From positions 2,691,501 to 2,755,500 of the forward strand of contig NZ_CP070982.1 of NCBI RefSeq assembly GCF_018417595.1: a stretch of DNA of 64,000 nucleotides, written 5' to 3'. Both the position numbers and the translations under genes were made by a program. The notes under the pieces are model-generated. The model saw nothing but the letters and a program-made list of their open reading frames with translations, was not told the origin of the DNA and searched no databases. Below, piece by piece: positions 1-9,100 of the stretch (positions within the stretch are counted from its first letter, which is position 1; each line of letters opens with the position of its first letter). Source of the stretch: Pseudomonas entomophila (GTDB lineage: Bacteria > Pseudomonadota > Gammaproteobacteria > Pseudomonadales > Pseudomonadaceae).

Positions 1-2
1 AT

Positions 3-812
3 GGGCTCAACCTGTTCGCAATGGTGATCAACAACCCCGTCACGCTGGTTGATGAGCAAGGGTTGATGTTGTCAGCAAGAGTAGCGGGCAAGTCAGGAGG
101 GACTTCCAGGCAGTCCGGCGGCAGGATGCCAGGTACGCAAGCAGAGACGAGGCAAGGGGAACCGGTAGCAGGATCTTCAAGGGCCACCCGGCCAGAACCG
201 GATGACCCTGTGGAGGATGATGGTTTTTCCACGGTGGGGGTGCGCAAACCGCCAAAGACTTCGAATCAAGGGACGGCTTCGTTTCGTGGTGGATCTTATG
301 CGCTGGGTAGCAAGCCGGCGGATAAGGTCGTCTTCGCGAACCTTAGAGGACAAGTGCCAGGGGAGGCTAGGGTGCACCCAAACGATGTGCTGGCGGTGGC
401 CAAAAGGCCCAACGCCGATGGGCGCGGTAGCAAAATACTGTTTCTGAGTGCCGGTGATGAAAACAAGGGATTCAAGCATGTTCTCAGGCATAGGAACAGT
501 TTTGAAAAAGTGGGGGTGAAGGGCGACGAGGAGATCAAGGAACTCGTGGTTCATGCGCTTGCCAATGGTCGGGAAGTGGATGTTCAGAACCCGTTCAACA
601 AGAATGTCAACGTCAATGGTGAAACTGGCCGTCCTGTCTACGAAGTCGAATTCAAAGGCAAAATGCAGCGGGTCGCCATCACGACAGGTCGATATGGAAT
701 CATAGTGGGCGCAAATCCAAACGACCCGTCCTACGCGCTGAATCAATCCAACATCAACAGACGACCTAACCAGCCACCTGGGCAACGCCAAGGCCGGGCT
801 AATTTCCGATGA
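3..812 (+). CDS. Rhs/TccC-family toxin, C-terminal end only (nuclease-like tip)
   Basis: The reading frame is open from the first codon of the window. It begins with GLNLFAMVINNPVTLVDEQGL, the sequence that closes the Rhs/YD-repeat core just before the variable toxin tip. The gene therefore starts upstream, and only about 270 residues are seen. A low-complexity linker follows (about 20-85 residues in). The last ~150 residues have an FKHVLRHR motif, a spaced helix, and a YEVEFKGKMQRVAITTGRYGIIVGANP strand pattern. That pattern resembles the BECR-fold (EndoU/colicin E5-D/RelE-like) ribonuclease tips of polymorphic toxins. An RNase role is inferred from this resemblance, not proven. No obvious immunity gene follows on the same strand: the next 470 bp hold only a degenerate gene. 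The parent could be a T6SS Rhs effector or a TccC-like insecticidal toxin; the missing 5' end would decide. Confidence 0.7.
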   Translation, partial: GLNLFAMVINNPVTLVDEQGLMLSARVAGKSGGTSRQSGGRMPGTQAETRQGEPVAGSSRATRPEPDDPVEDDGFSTVGVRKPPKTSNQGTASFRGGSYALGSKPADKVVFANLRGQVPGEARVHPNDVLAVAKRPNADGRGSKILFLSAGDENKGFKHVLRHRNSFEKVGVKGDEEIKELVVHALANGREVDVQNPFNKNVNVNGETGRPVYEVEFKGKMQRVAITTGRYGIIVGANPNDPSYALNQSNINRRPNQPPGQRQGRANFR

Positions 813-963
813 ACAACACAGGTGGCCGCTTGATATCGGGTTTGTGAGATCAGGCAGGCACTTGCAGATTGATAAGGGCACCCAATACGGGAGTGTGTAT
901 CTACCGCGTGGTTTCTCTGGCTTGCGATGGTGGCCCAGTAAGTCCATCCCGTAGGAGCCCGCT

Positions 964-1117
964 TTACTGGCGCAGCACTTGCCAGGTGCCGCGCCAGCCG
1001 GGCAGGGCGCGGCCGATGCCCTGGCGAGCGTGGCTGCCGGGTGAAGGTTGCCCGGCGACTGCGCACGAACAGCTCCCGCAAGGCGGCTCGATCTGCTGGC
1101 GTGGCAGGTCGGATACA
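964..1117 (-). pseudogene. GNAT acetyltransferase remnant
   Basis: On the minus strand, 1117 down to about 1043 reads IRPATPADRAALRELFVRSRR, a typical start of a GNAT N-acetyltransferase domain. In a different frame, 1029 down to 964 reads RQGIGRALPGWRGTWQVLRQ and ends in a TAA stop. This resembles the acetyl-CoA binding loop (Q/RxxGxG) and a C-terminal strand of the same family. The middle of the domain is missing and the frames do not match, so this looks like an internally deleted, frameshifted relic. The rest of 813-1282 shows no convincing gene. Confidence 0.35.
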
Positions 1118-1282
1118 GGGGGAAACGCCTGCGCAGTTGCGGTTGCGGGAAGGCTGCATGGGGGCGTCAGGCGGTGAAGGCGTTCCAGTACTGGCAGGCT
1201 GGCTACGCCGGGCAGGTGTTCCCGCTTCAAGGTGGTGTGTTCGTGGCGGTGCAATGTTCTCTCCATTTCCAGGAGAACCGCC

Positions 1283-1957
1283 ATGAACCGCACGACCTTT
1301 CCACGACCGCTTTCCACCTGCTTGCTTGGCTTGGCCTGCATTGCCACTGCCTGCGCTGCAGCCGAACCTGGGCCGATTGATCCTCAAGACCAGGTGTTGC
1401 GAGAGCGCGTGTCAATGTGCCAAGGCCGCCTCACCAGCTTCGAGCAGTTGATGATCGCGCAGATTGAAGGCACCGAACTCCAGTTTGGCGACCAGTTGCG
1501 CCGGCGGCCAGAACTCGAGCAACTGTTACGTGAGGCGCAGGCCAGGCTGGAGGAAGCCAAGGCACTCTACGCCAGCTTGCCTCAACGACCCGAGCATCAG
1601 CAGTACCTGCGAGGGCTGGAGAGCGAGATAGACAACCTTCGTCGGACTGTGGCCGTCGCCCGTGTGGCCGAACGCAAGATCGAGGCCATCAAACCGTTCC
1701 TGACCCAGGCTCGCACGCGAAACCAGGACAACCGCCTCTTGCTGGATGACTTCGACTTCGCTTTGCAGGACTGTGCCCACGAGACAGAGCATCAGGCGGC
1801 CTGCCAGGCACAGGCCTTGATGCCATTGCGCAAGCCATTGGCCAATGCGCTGACCAGCAGTTTCCGGCTGCTCTATGACGCGGTGCCACCACTGGGGGCC
1901 GTAAGCGTGCGCTACCCGACCGCCTGGGAAGATGACTGCAAGTCTCCCGCCACTTGA
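1283..1957 (+). CDS. secreted coiled-coil protein of unknown function
   Basis: I do not recognise the family. The protein has 224 residues, and the start is set by an AGGAGA ribosome-binding site at 1271-1276, 6 bp before the ATG. Residues 1-25 form a signal peptide (a basic MNRTTFPRP followed by a hydrophobic stretch ending ACAAAE), so export to the periplasm or beyond is likely. A lipoprotein is possible but the lipobox (ATAC) is poor. Residues 50-140 are rich in Leu, Glu, Arg and Gln with heptad character (a predicted coiled coil). Four cysteines follow in the mature part, for example in LQDCAHETEHQAACQA. It lies between two toxin-like genes on the same strand, but nothing in the sequence shows that it is their partner. 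A single REP follows it. Confidence 0.6.
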   Translation: MNRTTFPRPLSTCLLGLACIATACAAAEPGPIDPQDQVLRERVSMCQGRLTSFEQLMIAQIEGTELQFGDQLRRRPELEQLLREAQARLEEAKALYASLPQRPEHQQYLRGLESEIDNLRRTVAVARVAERKIEAIKPFLTQARTRNQDNRLLLDDFDFALQDCAHETEHQAACQAQALMPLRKPLANALTSSFRLLYDAVPPLGAVSVRYPTAWEDDCKSPAT

Positions 1958-1965
1958 ACCTTGTC

Positions 1966-1995
1966 CCTGTTCGCCGGCAAGCCGGCTCGCACAGG
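1966..1995 (+). repeat. single REP-like hairpin
   Basis: CCTGT at 1966-1970 pairs with ACAGG at 1991-1995, and a GCCGGC-type inner stem lies around 1972-1987. It is the short form of the Pseudomonas REP family seen elsewhere in the window. It lies 9 bp after the upstream stop codon and may act as a transcript-end hairpin. Confidence 0.55.
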
Positions 1996-2149
1996 GTCGG
2001 ATTTTGCCTGTGGGCTTCCGCTTGAAGCTCCACTTCCTACGTATGCGTGGATTGTTTCCTGCTTAAGTCGACCGGGGCGAAAGGCGCAAATTCGACTGAC
2101 CGCCTTGTAGGCAAGCGCGGATTCACCATCAAAGAAAAGGATTCACAGC

Positions 2150-2464
2150 ATGTCTGAAGTCATTTCGTTCACTAACCGCAATACCCTGCTGGACAATCAG
2201 ATCATCGAGCAGGCGGCAGCCATCACCGCTGTCGAGCCTCTGCAATTGCCGACCACCGACTCCCCTCTGGTCACCAGTTGCAAGCACAAGATCGAAGGCA
2301 ACTACGAGATCGCCCGGGCCAAGACCGATACCGATCACGCAATCGAGTTGCTGTACATCGCCTACAACACCACGCCGCAGGCGCAGGGGGCGATCCGGGT
2401 TCGTATCGCCGGAATCATGAACCGCCTGATCAGCGCGCAGCATCGGCACTCGCCTGCAACGTGA
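2150..2464 (+). CDS. N-terminal part of a probable frameshifted helical toxin-like protein
   Basis: This is a 104-residue frame with a good ribosome-binding site (AAAGGA, 8 bp before the ATG). The product is helical and soluble with no signal peptide, and is not recognisable on its own. It ends at a TGA at 2462-2464. The next frame (2478 onward) is open from 2430 and continues the same helical character. Dropping one base near 2447 would read through MNRLISAQHR into TRLQRELPNWLDVK. The downstream frame has no good ribosome-binding site of its own. The simplest reading is that this is the first fifth of one ~570-residue protein broken by a single-base insertion (real or a sequencing error). 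Translational coupling of two separate genes is less likely. Confidence 0.55.
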   Translation: MSEVISFTNRNTLLDNQIIEQAAAITAVEPLQLPTTDSPLVTSCKHKIEGNYEIARAKTDTDHAIELLYIAYNTTPQAQGAIRVRIAGIMNRLISAQHRHSPAT

Positions 2465-2477
2465 ACTGCCAAACTGG

Positions 2478-3875
2478 TTGGATGTGAAGGCGTCGGGCGA
2501 GGCAGAGGAAATCAGGCAGTTCGTCAGCGCTGACTTGCTCAAGCTGGCACGGGAAATCGTCAGAAAAGCGGAAGGCGTGCGCAACAGCCTGGGCGTGATC
2601 GTCGATACCTATGAGCAGATCCTGCGTGAAATCGAGGAGGTCATGGCCAGCAGTGAAATGGCCTTGAGCGAGACCCTCGAGGCGAATCGACAGATCAAGG
2701 CGGAAATCGCCGAGGCCAATGCCCGTCGAGGGATGCTCGATAGCCTGGTCGCCGACTTGCAGGGGCAGATCACGCGGTTCGAGCAGCAGGCGAACGCTTA
2801 TGGCCAGCAAGCGAAGAGTGCAGAACAGAAGGCGTTCTGGGCTGGCGTGCTCAAATCCTTTACCCAGGTGCTGTCGGCCGTCGTGCCGATTGCAGCCATG
2901 GCGGCCACCGGGGGCGGGTCGGCATTGCTCGGCGCGGCCAGTGTTGGGGTCATGGCGAACCAGAACAAAGGTGGCATCGATCCATCCAAGCTGGTGGAAA
3001 AAGCCAACCTGGAAAACCAGCGCATTCGCCAGCAGAAAGCTGTCGCCGATCAAGCGCGTGAGATTGCCGGTCTCGAGAAAAAGCGCGACGAAGCCACCAG
3101 CGACCTGCTCAGGGAACAGCTGGACGAGGCACTGATCGGGGAGCATGCCGAACTGGAGGATAAAAAGGCAAAACTGGATGCCATCGAGGCACAGTTGAGC
3201 GAGCTGCTGCGTACGCTGGAGGATTTTGCCGGCGAGGTGAGCCAACAGCTCAGGGAACAGGCCAGCTCGTTGCGAGTGCTGGAACGGCAGATGCTGGACA
3301 AGGTGGAGGAGTACGAGCGTGTGAAGCGCGAGCAGGCCGCCGAGCTGATACGCATCACCCTGTTGCTCGATGGCCAGCGCAGCGAACAGCAAAGCATCGA
3401 ACTGGCGGTGAAGTCGCTGAACCTGAGCGTGGCCGCGCTCAAGCGCAGCAAGGAAATCGTCGTGGAGATCGCCTTCTTCTTCAAGTCCTTCAGCGATTTC
3501 CTGCAATTGATCATCGACGATGCGCTGGAGCGGGTGGAGGCTTACGAGGACGCGGGCGAGCGAGAGACGCTGCGTCGTTTCTACCTGGAGCAGTTGCTGG
3601 CCTCCACCGACCAGTTCTTCGTCACCCAGGCTGCGCAATGGTTGGCGGTCGGCGTCGTTTCGGACGAATTCGTGCAGGTGTTCAACGATGGCTGGAGCAA
3701 GTTGAACACCCTGTCGGGCAAATACATCACCGGAGACGAACTGGAAGCCTACCTGGAGCAGGCATCCCTGCAACTCAAGGCCATCGCCGAGGATCGCGAG
3801 GCCGCCAGCCGTCAACGCCTGTCATCGCTGGACAGCTACCGGGAGGAGCTGGATCGCCGGGCGGCCGAAGGCTGA
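2478..3875 (+). CDS. alpha-helical pore-forming toxin-like protein (C-terminal main part)
   Basis: The frame gives 465 residues if started at TTG 2478, which has no Shine-Dalgarno sequence in front. It is probably the continuation of the 2150-2464 frame. Residues 10-115 are amphipathic helix, 120-160 form one long hydrophobic stretch (FWAGVLKSFTQVL through GGGSALLGAASVGVMA), and 165-330 are strong coiled coil. This order, long helices around a central hydrophobic hairpin and no signal peptide, is the architecture of alpha-pore-forming toxins such as the ClyA, XaxA/YaxA and Cry6 types. I see no diagnostic family motif, so the toxin role is inference from architecture and from the Rhs/TccC-like neighbour. 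A T-tailed hairpin after the gene (4000-4038) would end its transcript. Confidence 0.5.
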   Translation: MDVKASGEAEEIRQFVSADLLKLAREIVRKAEGVRNSLGVIVDTYEQILREIEEVMASSEMALSETLEANRQIKAEIAEANARRGMLDSLVADLQGQITRFEQQANAYGQQAKSAEQKAFWAGVLKSFTQVLSAVVPIAAMAATGGGSALLGAASVGVMANQNKGGIDPSKLVEKANLENQRIRQQKAVADQAREIAGLEKKRDEATSDLLREQLDEALIGEHAELEDKKAKLDAIEAQLSELLRTLEDFAGEVSQQLREQASSLRVLERQMLDKVEEYERVKREQAAELIRITLLLDGQRSEQQSIELAVKSLNLSVAALKRSKEIVVEIAFFFKSFSDFLQLIIDDALERVEAYEDAGERETLRRFYLEQLLASTDQFFVTQAAQWLAVGVVSDEFVQVFNDGWSKLNTLSGKYITGDELEAYLEQASLQLKAIAEDREAASRQRLSSLDSYREELDRRAAEG

Positions 3876-3904
3876 TGTCGACGATGTGCATGGCTGCACA
3901 AACC

Positions 3905-3996
3905 CTGTAGGCGCCAGCTTTGCTGGCGAACGCAAGGCGTAGCCTTGCCGGCCAACATCGTGTCGTCCCCTTCGCCAGCAAGGCTGGTTCCTACAG
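3905..3996. repeat. REP pair (inverted)
   Basis: CTGTAGG at 3905-3911 is mirrored by TTCCTACAG ending at 3996. Inner CCAGCTTTGCTGG and CCAGCAAGGCTGG segments form hairpins. It lies between two convergent genes. Confidence 0.7.
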
Positions 3997-3999
3997 TTC

Positions 4000-4038
4000 G
4001 GCGCCGCACGGTATCAACCGTGGGGCGCCGTTTCTTTT
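4000..4038 (+). terminator. intrinsic terminator
   Basis: An outer stem GGCGCC (4000-4005) pairs with GGCGCC (4024-4029). An inner stem ACGGT (4008-4012) pairs with ACCGT (4017-4021) around an ATCA loop, followed by TTTCTTTT at 4031-4038. The T-tract is on the plus strand, so it should end transcripts from the 2150-3875 toxin-like region. It overlaps the stop codon of the convergent mrdA-like gene. Confidence 0.65.
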
Positions 4039-5906
4039 GCCGTGGTACCTGCGTACCGGGCTTTCAGGTGGCCCTGGTCGTCAAGCAGATACGCATCCAT
4101 CACCTCGCGCACCACCGGCCCCGCGACCCGGCCACCGGCCTCGCCGTTCTCGATCATCACCGCCACCACCATCGCCGGGTGATCGGCCGGCGCGAAACCG
4201 ACGAACAGGGCGTTGTCGCGGTGGCGTTCGAGGGTCTTGTCGCGGTTGTAGCGTTCCCCTTGCTTGATCGCCACCACCTGCGCCGTGCCGCTCTTGCCGG
4301 CAATGCGGTACTGGGCGCCGGCGGCGGCGGCGCGGGCGATGCCGCGCGGGTCGTGCATGACCATCTGCATACCCTGGCTGACCTGGTCCCAGGCGCGGCG
4401 GTCATGCAGCACGATGTCCGGCATCGGGTTGGGGTCGATGGGCGCCTGGCCGCCGACGCTCATCGCCAGGTGCGGGCGGTGCCACGCACCCTTGCTCGCC
4501 AGCAGGCTGGTGGCCTGGGCCAGTTGCAGCGGTGTGACCTGCATGTAGCCCTGGCCGATCCCGAGGATCAGCGTCTCGCCGGGGAACCACGCCTGGCGCC
4601 GGGTGGCGCGCTTCCAGGCTTGCGACGGCATCAGCCCGGGCGCTTCTTCGAACATGTCCAGCGAGACTTTCTGGCCCAGGCCGAACTCGGCCATGTAGTC
4701 GTGCAGGCGGTCGATGCCCAGCTTGTGCGCCAGGTCGTAGAAGTAGGTGTCGTTGGACCGCATGATCGCGGTGTACATGTCCACCCAGCCATCGCCGGTG
4801 CGGTTCCAGTTGCGGTACTTGTGGTCGTAGTTGGGCAGCTCGTAGTAGCCGGGGTCGAACACCCGGTTGCCCGGGGTGATCACGCCGCTGTCCAGGCCGG
4901 CGATGGCCACCTCCGGCTTGACCGTCGAACCGGGGGCGTACAGGCCGCGCAGCACGCGGTTGAACAGCGGCCGGTCGATGGAGTCGCGCAGGGCCGAGTA
5001 CTGCTTGTAGCTGATGCCCTTGACGAACAGGTTGGGGTCGAAACTGGGGTTGCTGACCATGGCCAGCACATCGCCGTTGGCCGGGTCCAGCACCACCACC
5101 GCGCCACGGCGGTCACCCAGGGCTTTCTCCGCGGCCTGTTGCAGGTGGGCGTCGAGGCTCAGCACGATATCCTTGCCCGGCACCGGGTCGTGGTGGCGCA
5201 GCACCCGCATCACCCGGCCCTGGGCGTTGGTCTCGACTTCCTCGTAGCCCACCTGGCCGTGCAGCTCGTTCTCGTAGAAGCGCTCGACGCCGGTCTTGCC
5301 GATCGACTGGGTGCCGCGGTAAGCAGTGCTGTCGAGGGTCTTGGCTTCTTTCTCGTTGATCCGCCCGACATAGCCCACCGAATGGGCGAAGTGCTCGGCC
5401 AGGGGGTATTCGCGGATGAACTGCGGCGCCACGTCCAGGCCTGGCAGGCGGAACTGGTTGACGGCGATCAGGGCGATCTGTTCCTCGCTCAGGCCGACCA
5501 TCAGGGTCACCGGCTCGAACGGCTTGCGGCCACGGCGCAGGTCCTTGTCGAACTGGTGGCGGTCGTCCTCGCCCAAACCAAGGATCTGCGTGAGGGTGTC
5601 CAGCACCTTGGCCGAGTCGCCGGCGCGTTCGCGGGTCATGGTCAGGTCGAAGCTGGGCTTGTTGGTCGCCAGCACCACGCCGTTGCGGTCGTAGATCAGC
5701 CCGCGCTCGGGCGGGATGGGCAGCACGTGCACGCGGTTGTTTTCCGACACCGCCGATTGCTGGTCGTGCTGCAGTACCTGGAGCACGTACAGCCGGCCCA
5801 CCAGCACCGCCACCAGGCTCATCACCAGGACGGCGCAGGCCAGCAGCCGGCGGTTGACCAGGCTCTTTTCCTTTTCGTGGTCCTTGAGGGGGATGGGTTG
5901 CGGCAT
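4014..5906 (-). CDS. mrdA: penicillin-binding protein 2 (peptidoglycan D,D-transpeptidase), stand-alone paralogue
   Basis: This is a class B PBP that cross-links peptidoglycan during elongation. It is 630 residues long, the usual size for PBP2. One N-terminal membrane anchor lies at about residues 20-42 (LACAVLVMSLVAVLVGRLYVL). A pedestal/dimerisation domain follows (PPERGLIYDRNG), then the transpeptidase domain. The active-site serine is Ser327 in STVK, the second motif is SND, and the third is KSGTAQ, so all catalytic motifs are intact. The start MPQPIPLKDHEK was chosen because it matches family N-termini; the longer frame adds a proline-rich, unlikely extension. The usual partners (rodA, rlpA, mltB, dac genes) are absent here. 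It is therefore probably the second mrdA copy that many pseudomonads carry, not the one in the rod-shape operon. Confidence 0.9.
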   Translation of the reverse strand: MPQPIPLKDHEKEKSLVNRRLLACAVLVMSLVAVLVGRLYVLQVLQHDQQSAVSENNRVHVLPIPPERGLIYDRNGVVLATNKPSFDLTMTRERAGDSAKVLDTLTQILGLGEDDRHQFDKDLRRGRKPFEPVTLMVGLSEEQIALIAVNQFRLPGLDVAPQFIREYPLAEHFAHSVGYVGRINEKEAKTLDSTAYRGTQSIGKTGVERFYENELHGQVGYEEVETNAQGRVMRVLRHHDPVPGKDIVLSLDAHLQQAAEKALGDRRGAVVVLDPANGDVLAMVSNPSFDPNLFVKGISYKQYSALRDSIDRPLFNRVLRGLYAPGSTVKPEVAIAGLDSGVITPGNRVFDPGYYELPNYDHKYRNWNRTGDGWVDMYTAIMRSNDTYFYDLAHKLGIDRLHDYMAEFGLGQKVSLDMFEEAPGLMPSQAWKRATRRQAWFPGETLILGIGQGYMQVTPLQLAQATSLLASKGAWHRPHLAMSVGGQAPIDPNPMPDIVLHDRRAWDQVSQGMQMVMHDPRGIARAAAAGAQYRIAGKSGTAQVVAIKQGERYNRDKTLERHRDNALFVGFAPADHPAMVVAVMIENGEAGGRVAGPVVREVMDAYLLDDQGHLKARYAGTTAKETAPHG

Positions 5907-5949
5907 GGGGCTCGGTTGAATCGCCAAAGGCACTAGTAAGGGTGGCGCT

Positions 5950-5978
5950 GCACCGGGGATCGCGCGGATCCCCGGTGC
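5950..5978. other. perfect 12-bp inverted repeat in the mrdA leader
   Basis: GCACCGGGGATC (5950-5961) and GATCCCCGGTGC (5967-5978) are perfect arms around a GCGCG loop, 44 bp upstream of the mrdA start. There is no T-tract on either strand. It may be a leader hairpin or an operator. The rest of 5907-6142 shows nothing else that I can support. Confidence 0.4.
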
Positions 5979-6142
5979 GGCACAGGGGCGGGGGATGCTA
6001 CGCAAGGTGAACGGCCGGCTCAAGGCAGGCGCCGTTCTCCCCGATGCGCTGGACTGCGTCTGCGCCCCGTGCGCAGGGCACCTGCGCCGAACATGAAGAT
6101 TCCTTCACGTGACCGGTGGCCCCTGTGTATTGCCACCCTGCA

Positions 6143-9100
6143 TCACGGCTGCCATTGCCCAGGAACGTTGTCCGTTCTGCTGAACCAGACTTCTATCACG
6201 CCCCTGGCGCCATTGAGCGCGGGGGAGAGGGGCTCAAGTGTCCAGTCGGCGCCTGGCACGGTGGCTTGCACGGTGTTCACGATGTTGCGCGCGCATTCAT
6301 ATCCCGTTGCGTCGTGATAGCGCACCGTTGTCCTGGACACCTCCTTGGGCGCGGGGCGTGCCGCACGGAATGCGGTCGCGACGACATCTTCGATCGGTGG
6401 CACGCTGGCCTGCCACTTGTCGTGCCACCAGCTCCTGAACACCCGAACCTGGTCGCGCATGTTCGGGCCATAGATCTGCATGTAGATCGTGTTGCCCTTG
6501 CACAGCGTGCTCGCGGCTATTTGAGCCGCAGACGATCTCTCAGGGCGGGTGGCAGTGGCGTCAGGCTCTACGGATGCTTCTGGTGGCGCGGCGGCGACTG
6601 GAGGCGGTGCGGGCATGGCCATCTCCGTGCCATCGGTCGGGCGCACAGCCGTCGCTGCCATTGCGTGGCAACCCACCCGGACACCCGCCAGTTCTTCCGG
6701 TGAGCGGGTGTCGTTGACAGCGATCTGGTAGGTCTCCTTGAAATCGCTGTACTGCTCGACCAGCGCGCTTCGTTGCCTGGAGCAGGGGTGCAAGGTCTTC
6801 CAGTTGCCGCCTTCGCTGTAGTCGTACCCCCAGTAGACGGTCGGCGATGGCGGTGCGGTCCTCACCAGGCACGACCCCGCATCCAGTGATTTCAGCCCGG
6901 ACCTGGCCTCGACCATCGCCTGGCAGGCAGGCCCCATGCCGCCCTTCAGGGACGCGCAGGCGAGCACGCCATCGGCGATCACGCGTCTGCCGAACTCGGA
7001 TTTCATGAGCCAGCCGGCGTCACCCTTCATGCAATAGGTGTCGCCCGCGCGCAGCAGGGCGACCGCCAGCCGATTCGCAGCGCCGGCGAGGTCACTCGAA
7101 GAGGTTGCCGGCGGCAGCTGTTCCCACAGTCTCGAAATCTCCACCAACGCCGCGCGCTCGTCCGCCATTCTGGTCTTCTGGGCGGTTCGATAGGCATCGA
7201 TGGATTGCCAGGCGGCAACGGCCAGCGAGAGCACCACGCCCGCGCCGACAGTCGCGCCGACCGGGCCGACCTGGCGCCCCCAGACACTTCTCGAGGCGCG
7301 GTCAGTGGGCGGCTTGGCGGATGCGGCGGCGCTCGCCGATGCGGGCAGGGAGGGGGTGTTGTCGGCATCCAGGTCGAACAGCACGTCCAGGTGCGCCCTT
7401 GTCTGGTCGATCAGGCGGCGGCTCAGGTATCCGCCCAGCTCGCTGCCCAGCGCGAAATAGGACTCCCACTGGCTCTCGCTGAAGAACTGATCGCCAGTGG
7501 GCTCCTGGGGGAACAGTGGGCACTGGCGCTTGTAGTTCGCCACATCCATCGACACCGACCTGCAGATGTTGGGCTTGACCACAATGAGGATTGCCGGTGG
7601 CGCATCCGGATAGATGATGGTGGCAAGTGCGAGGCAGCTTTCGTTGTCGTCCTTGGCCAGGTCCTGCAGGGTGCCGAAGTATCCGATGGTTTCACACCAG
7701 TCGCACTCCGGGTCATTGGCAGTGGCCGGCGAGAATAGCCCAGGGTCGCGTGGCTGGCGGAAAGTGATGGTGATGTTCATGTCGATGCGCGCCTTGCGCA
7801 CCAGGTTCTCGACGTCCTCGAACGAGTAGCCGGGGTCTGCGCCACAGTCGGCCAGCACGATCACGCTGGCCCGCTCCAGCAGCAGCGGATAGACACCGGT
7901 GTTCTCGAAGTGCCCACCGTCGGTGACGAACCAGTCGTCCTCGGGGCCCGCGGCGAAACTTGCGGACAGTTCATGGCCCAGCGCCGTCGACTTGCCGGCC
8001 ATGCCCGCAAGTCGACGGCGGATCGAGGCGCGACCGGCGTTCTTTGGCCCACCCCGTTCATCCCGGGAGAGCCAGTACCCCAGCCGTACACCGACCAAAG
8101 TCAATAGTGCCGCCAACCCACGTTGCGTACGGGCGCCAAGCCCCGGCGCGGCCGCCGCGCCGGAAATCGCCATCCAGCCGCCCAGGCTGAGCTTGCCGAT
8201 TCCGGGGAATTCGCTACGCCAGCCTTCCTGGCTGAATCGCGAGTCGCCGCCAGCCCGCACGCTGAGGATCAAGCCTTTGCGATCACGATTGAACAGTCTG
8301 CCCTTGGGGTCGGCTGTCTGGTTGACGCACGTGCTGATGATGTGCACAGGGCCGCCCGCCAGATGCGGTTGGTAGGCGGCAAGGGAGACATCATCGCCAG
8401 GTGCGACCTTGCCGACATTGCTGACCTCGCTGGTGGTGAGCTCGCTCGGTTTGATCCTGGCCAGGGCCGAGGCTGCACCACTGCCGCTGAAGCGTGCTGG
8501 GTTGGTTGCCCCCAGGTAGCTGCGCACCAGGCGCGCCTTGTAGAACGTATGCAGGGACGAAAGATTGAGAAAGCCCAGGTTCGATCCGGTGGCCGCGACA
8601 TACAGTGCTGGTGGGATCACGATGCATAACAGTGTCAGCCATCCCGCGTCGAACTGGGGCTGAATGACCTCGGCCGGGGCGCCATCCGACTTCACGAACT
8701 CCGGAAACACGGGCGTGAAACCCACTTTCAGGACCAGGGACACCCACCAGACGAACAGCGCGGCGGCAAGCAGGTAGCCAGCCAGTTGCAGCAGTAGCGG
8801 CACCAGGCGGCTGGGCGGCGCGGCCTGCCGTTGCTGGCGGCCCTTGCTCGCGCGCAGGCTGAGCATCAGCGCCTGGGCGACCCCGGAGACGACCGCCAGC
8901 GCGATGCCGAGGTCGAGGGTTTCGAACACCCGGGTCTGAAACGCTACCAACCAGGCCAGCCGCTCGGCGATGCCCAGCGCCAGGATAAGCAGGGCGATGC
9001 CAAGGCATGCCCTTAGTTGGAGGGTCAGGCGATTGCGCATTTCCGACAGGGCATCTTTTTCAGCGGTGTCCCGCGCCGCCTGCTGGCCCTGTGCGGGCCG

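Noticed and set aside
3945-5936. Long plus-strand open frame (663 codons) opposite mrdA
   Set aside because: It is rich in His, Val, Gln and Ala with no family features and lies opposite a gene with complete catalytic motifs; it is a GC-rich antisense artefact.
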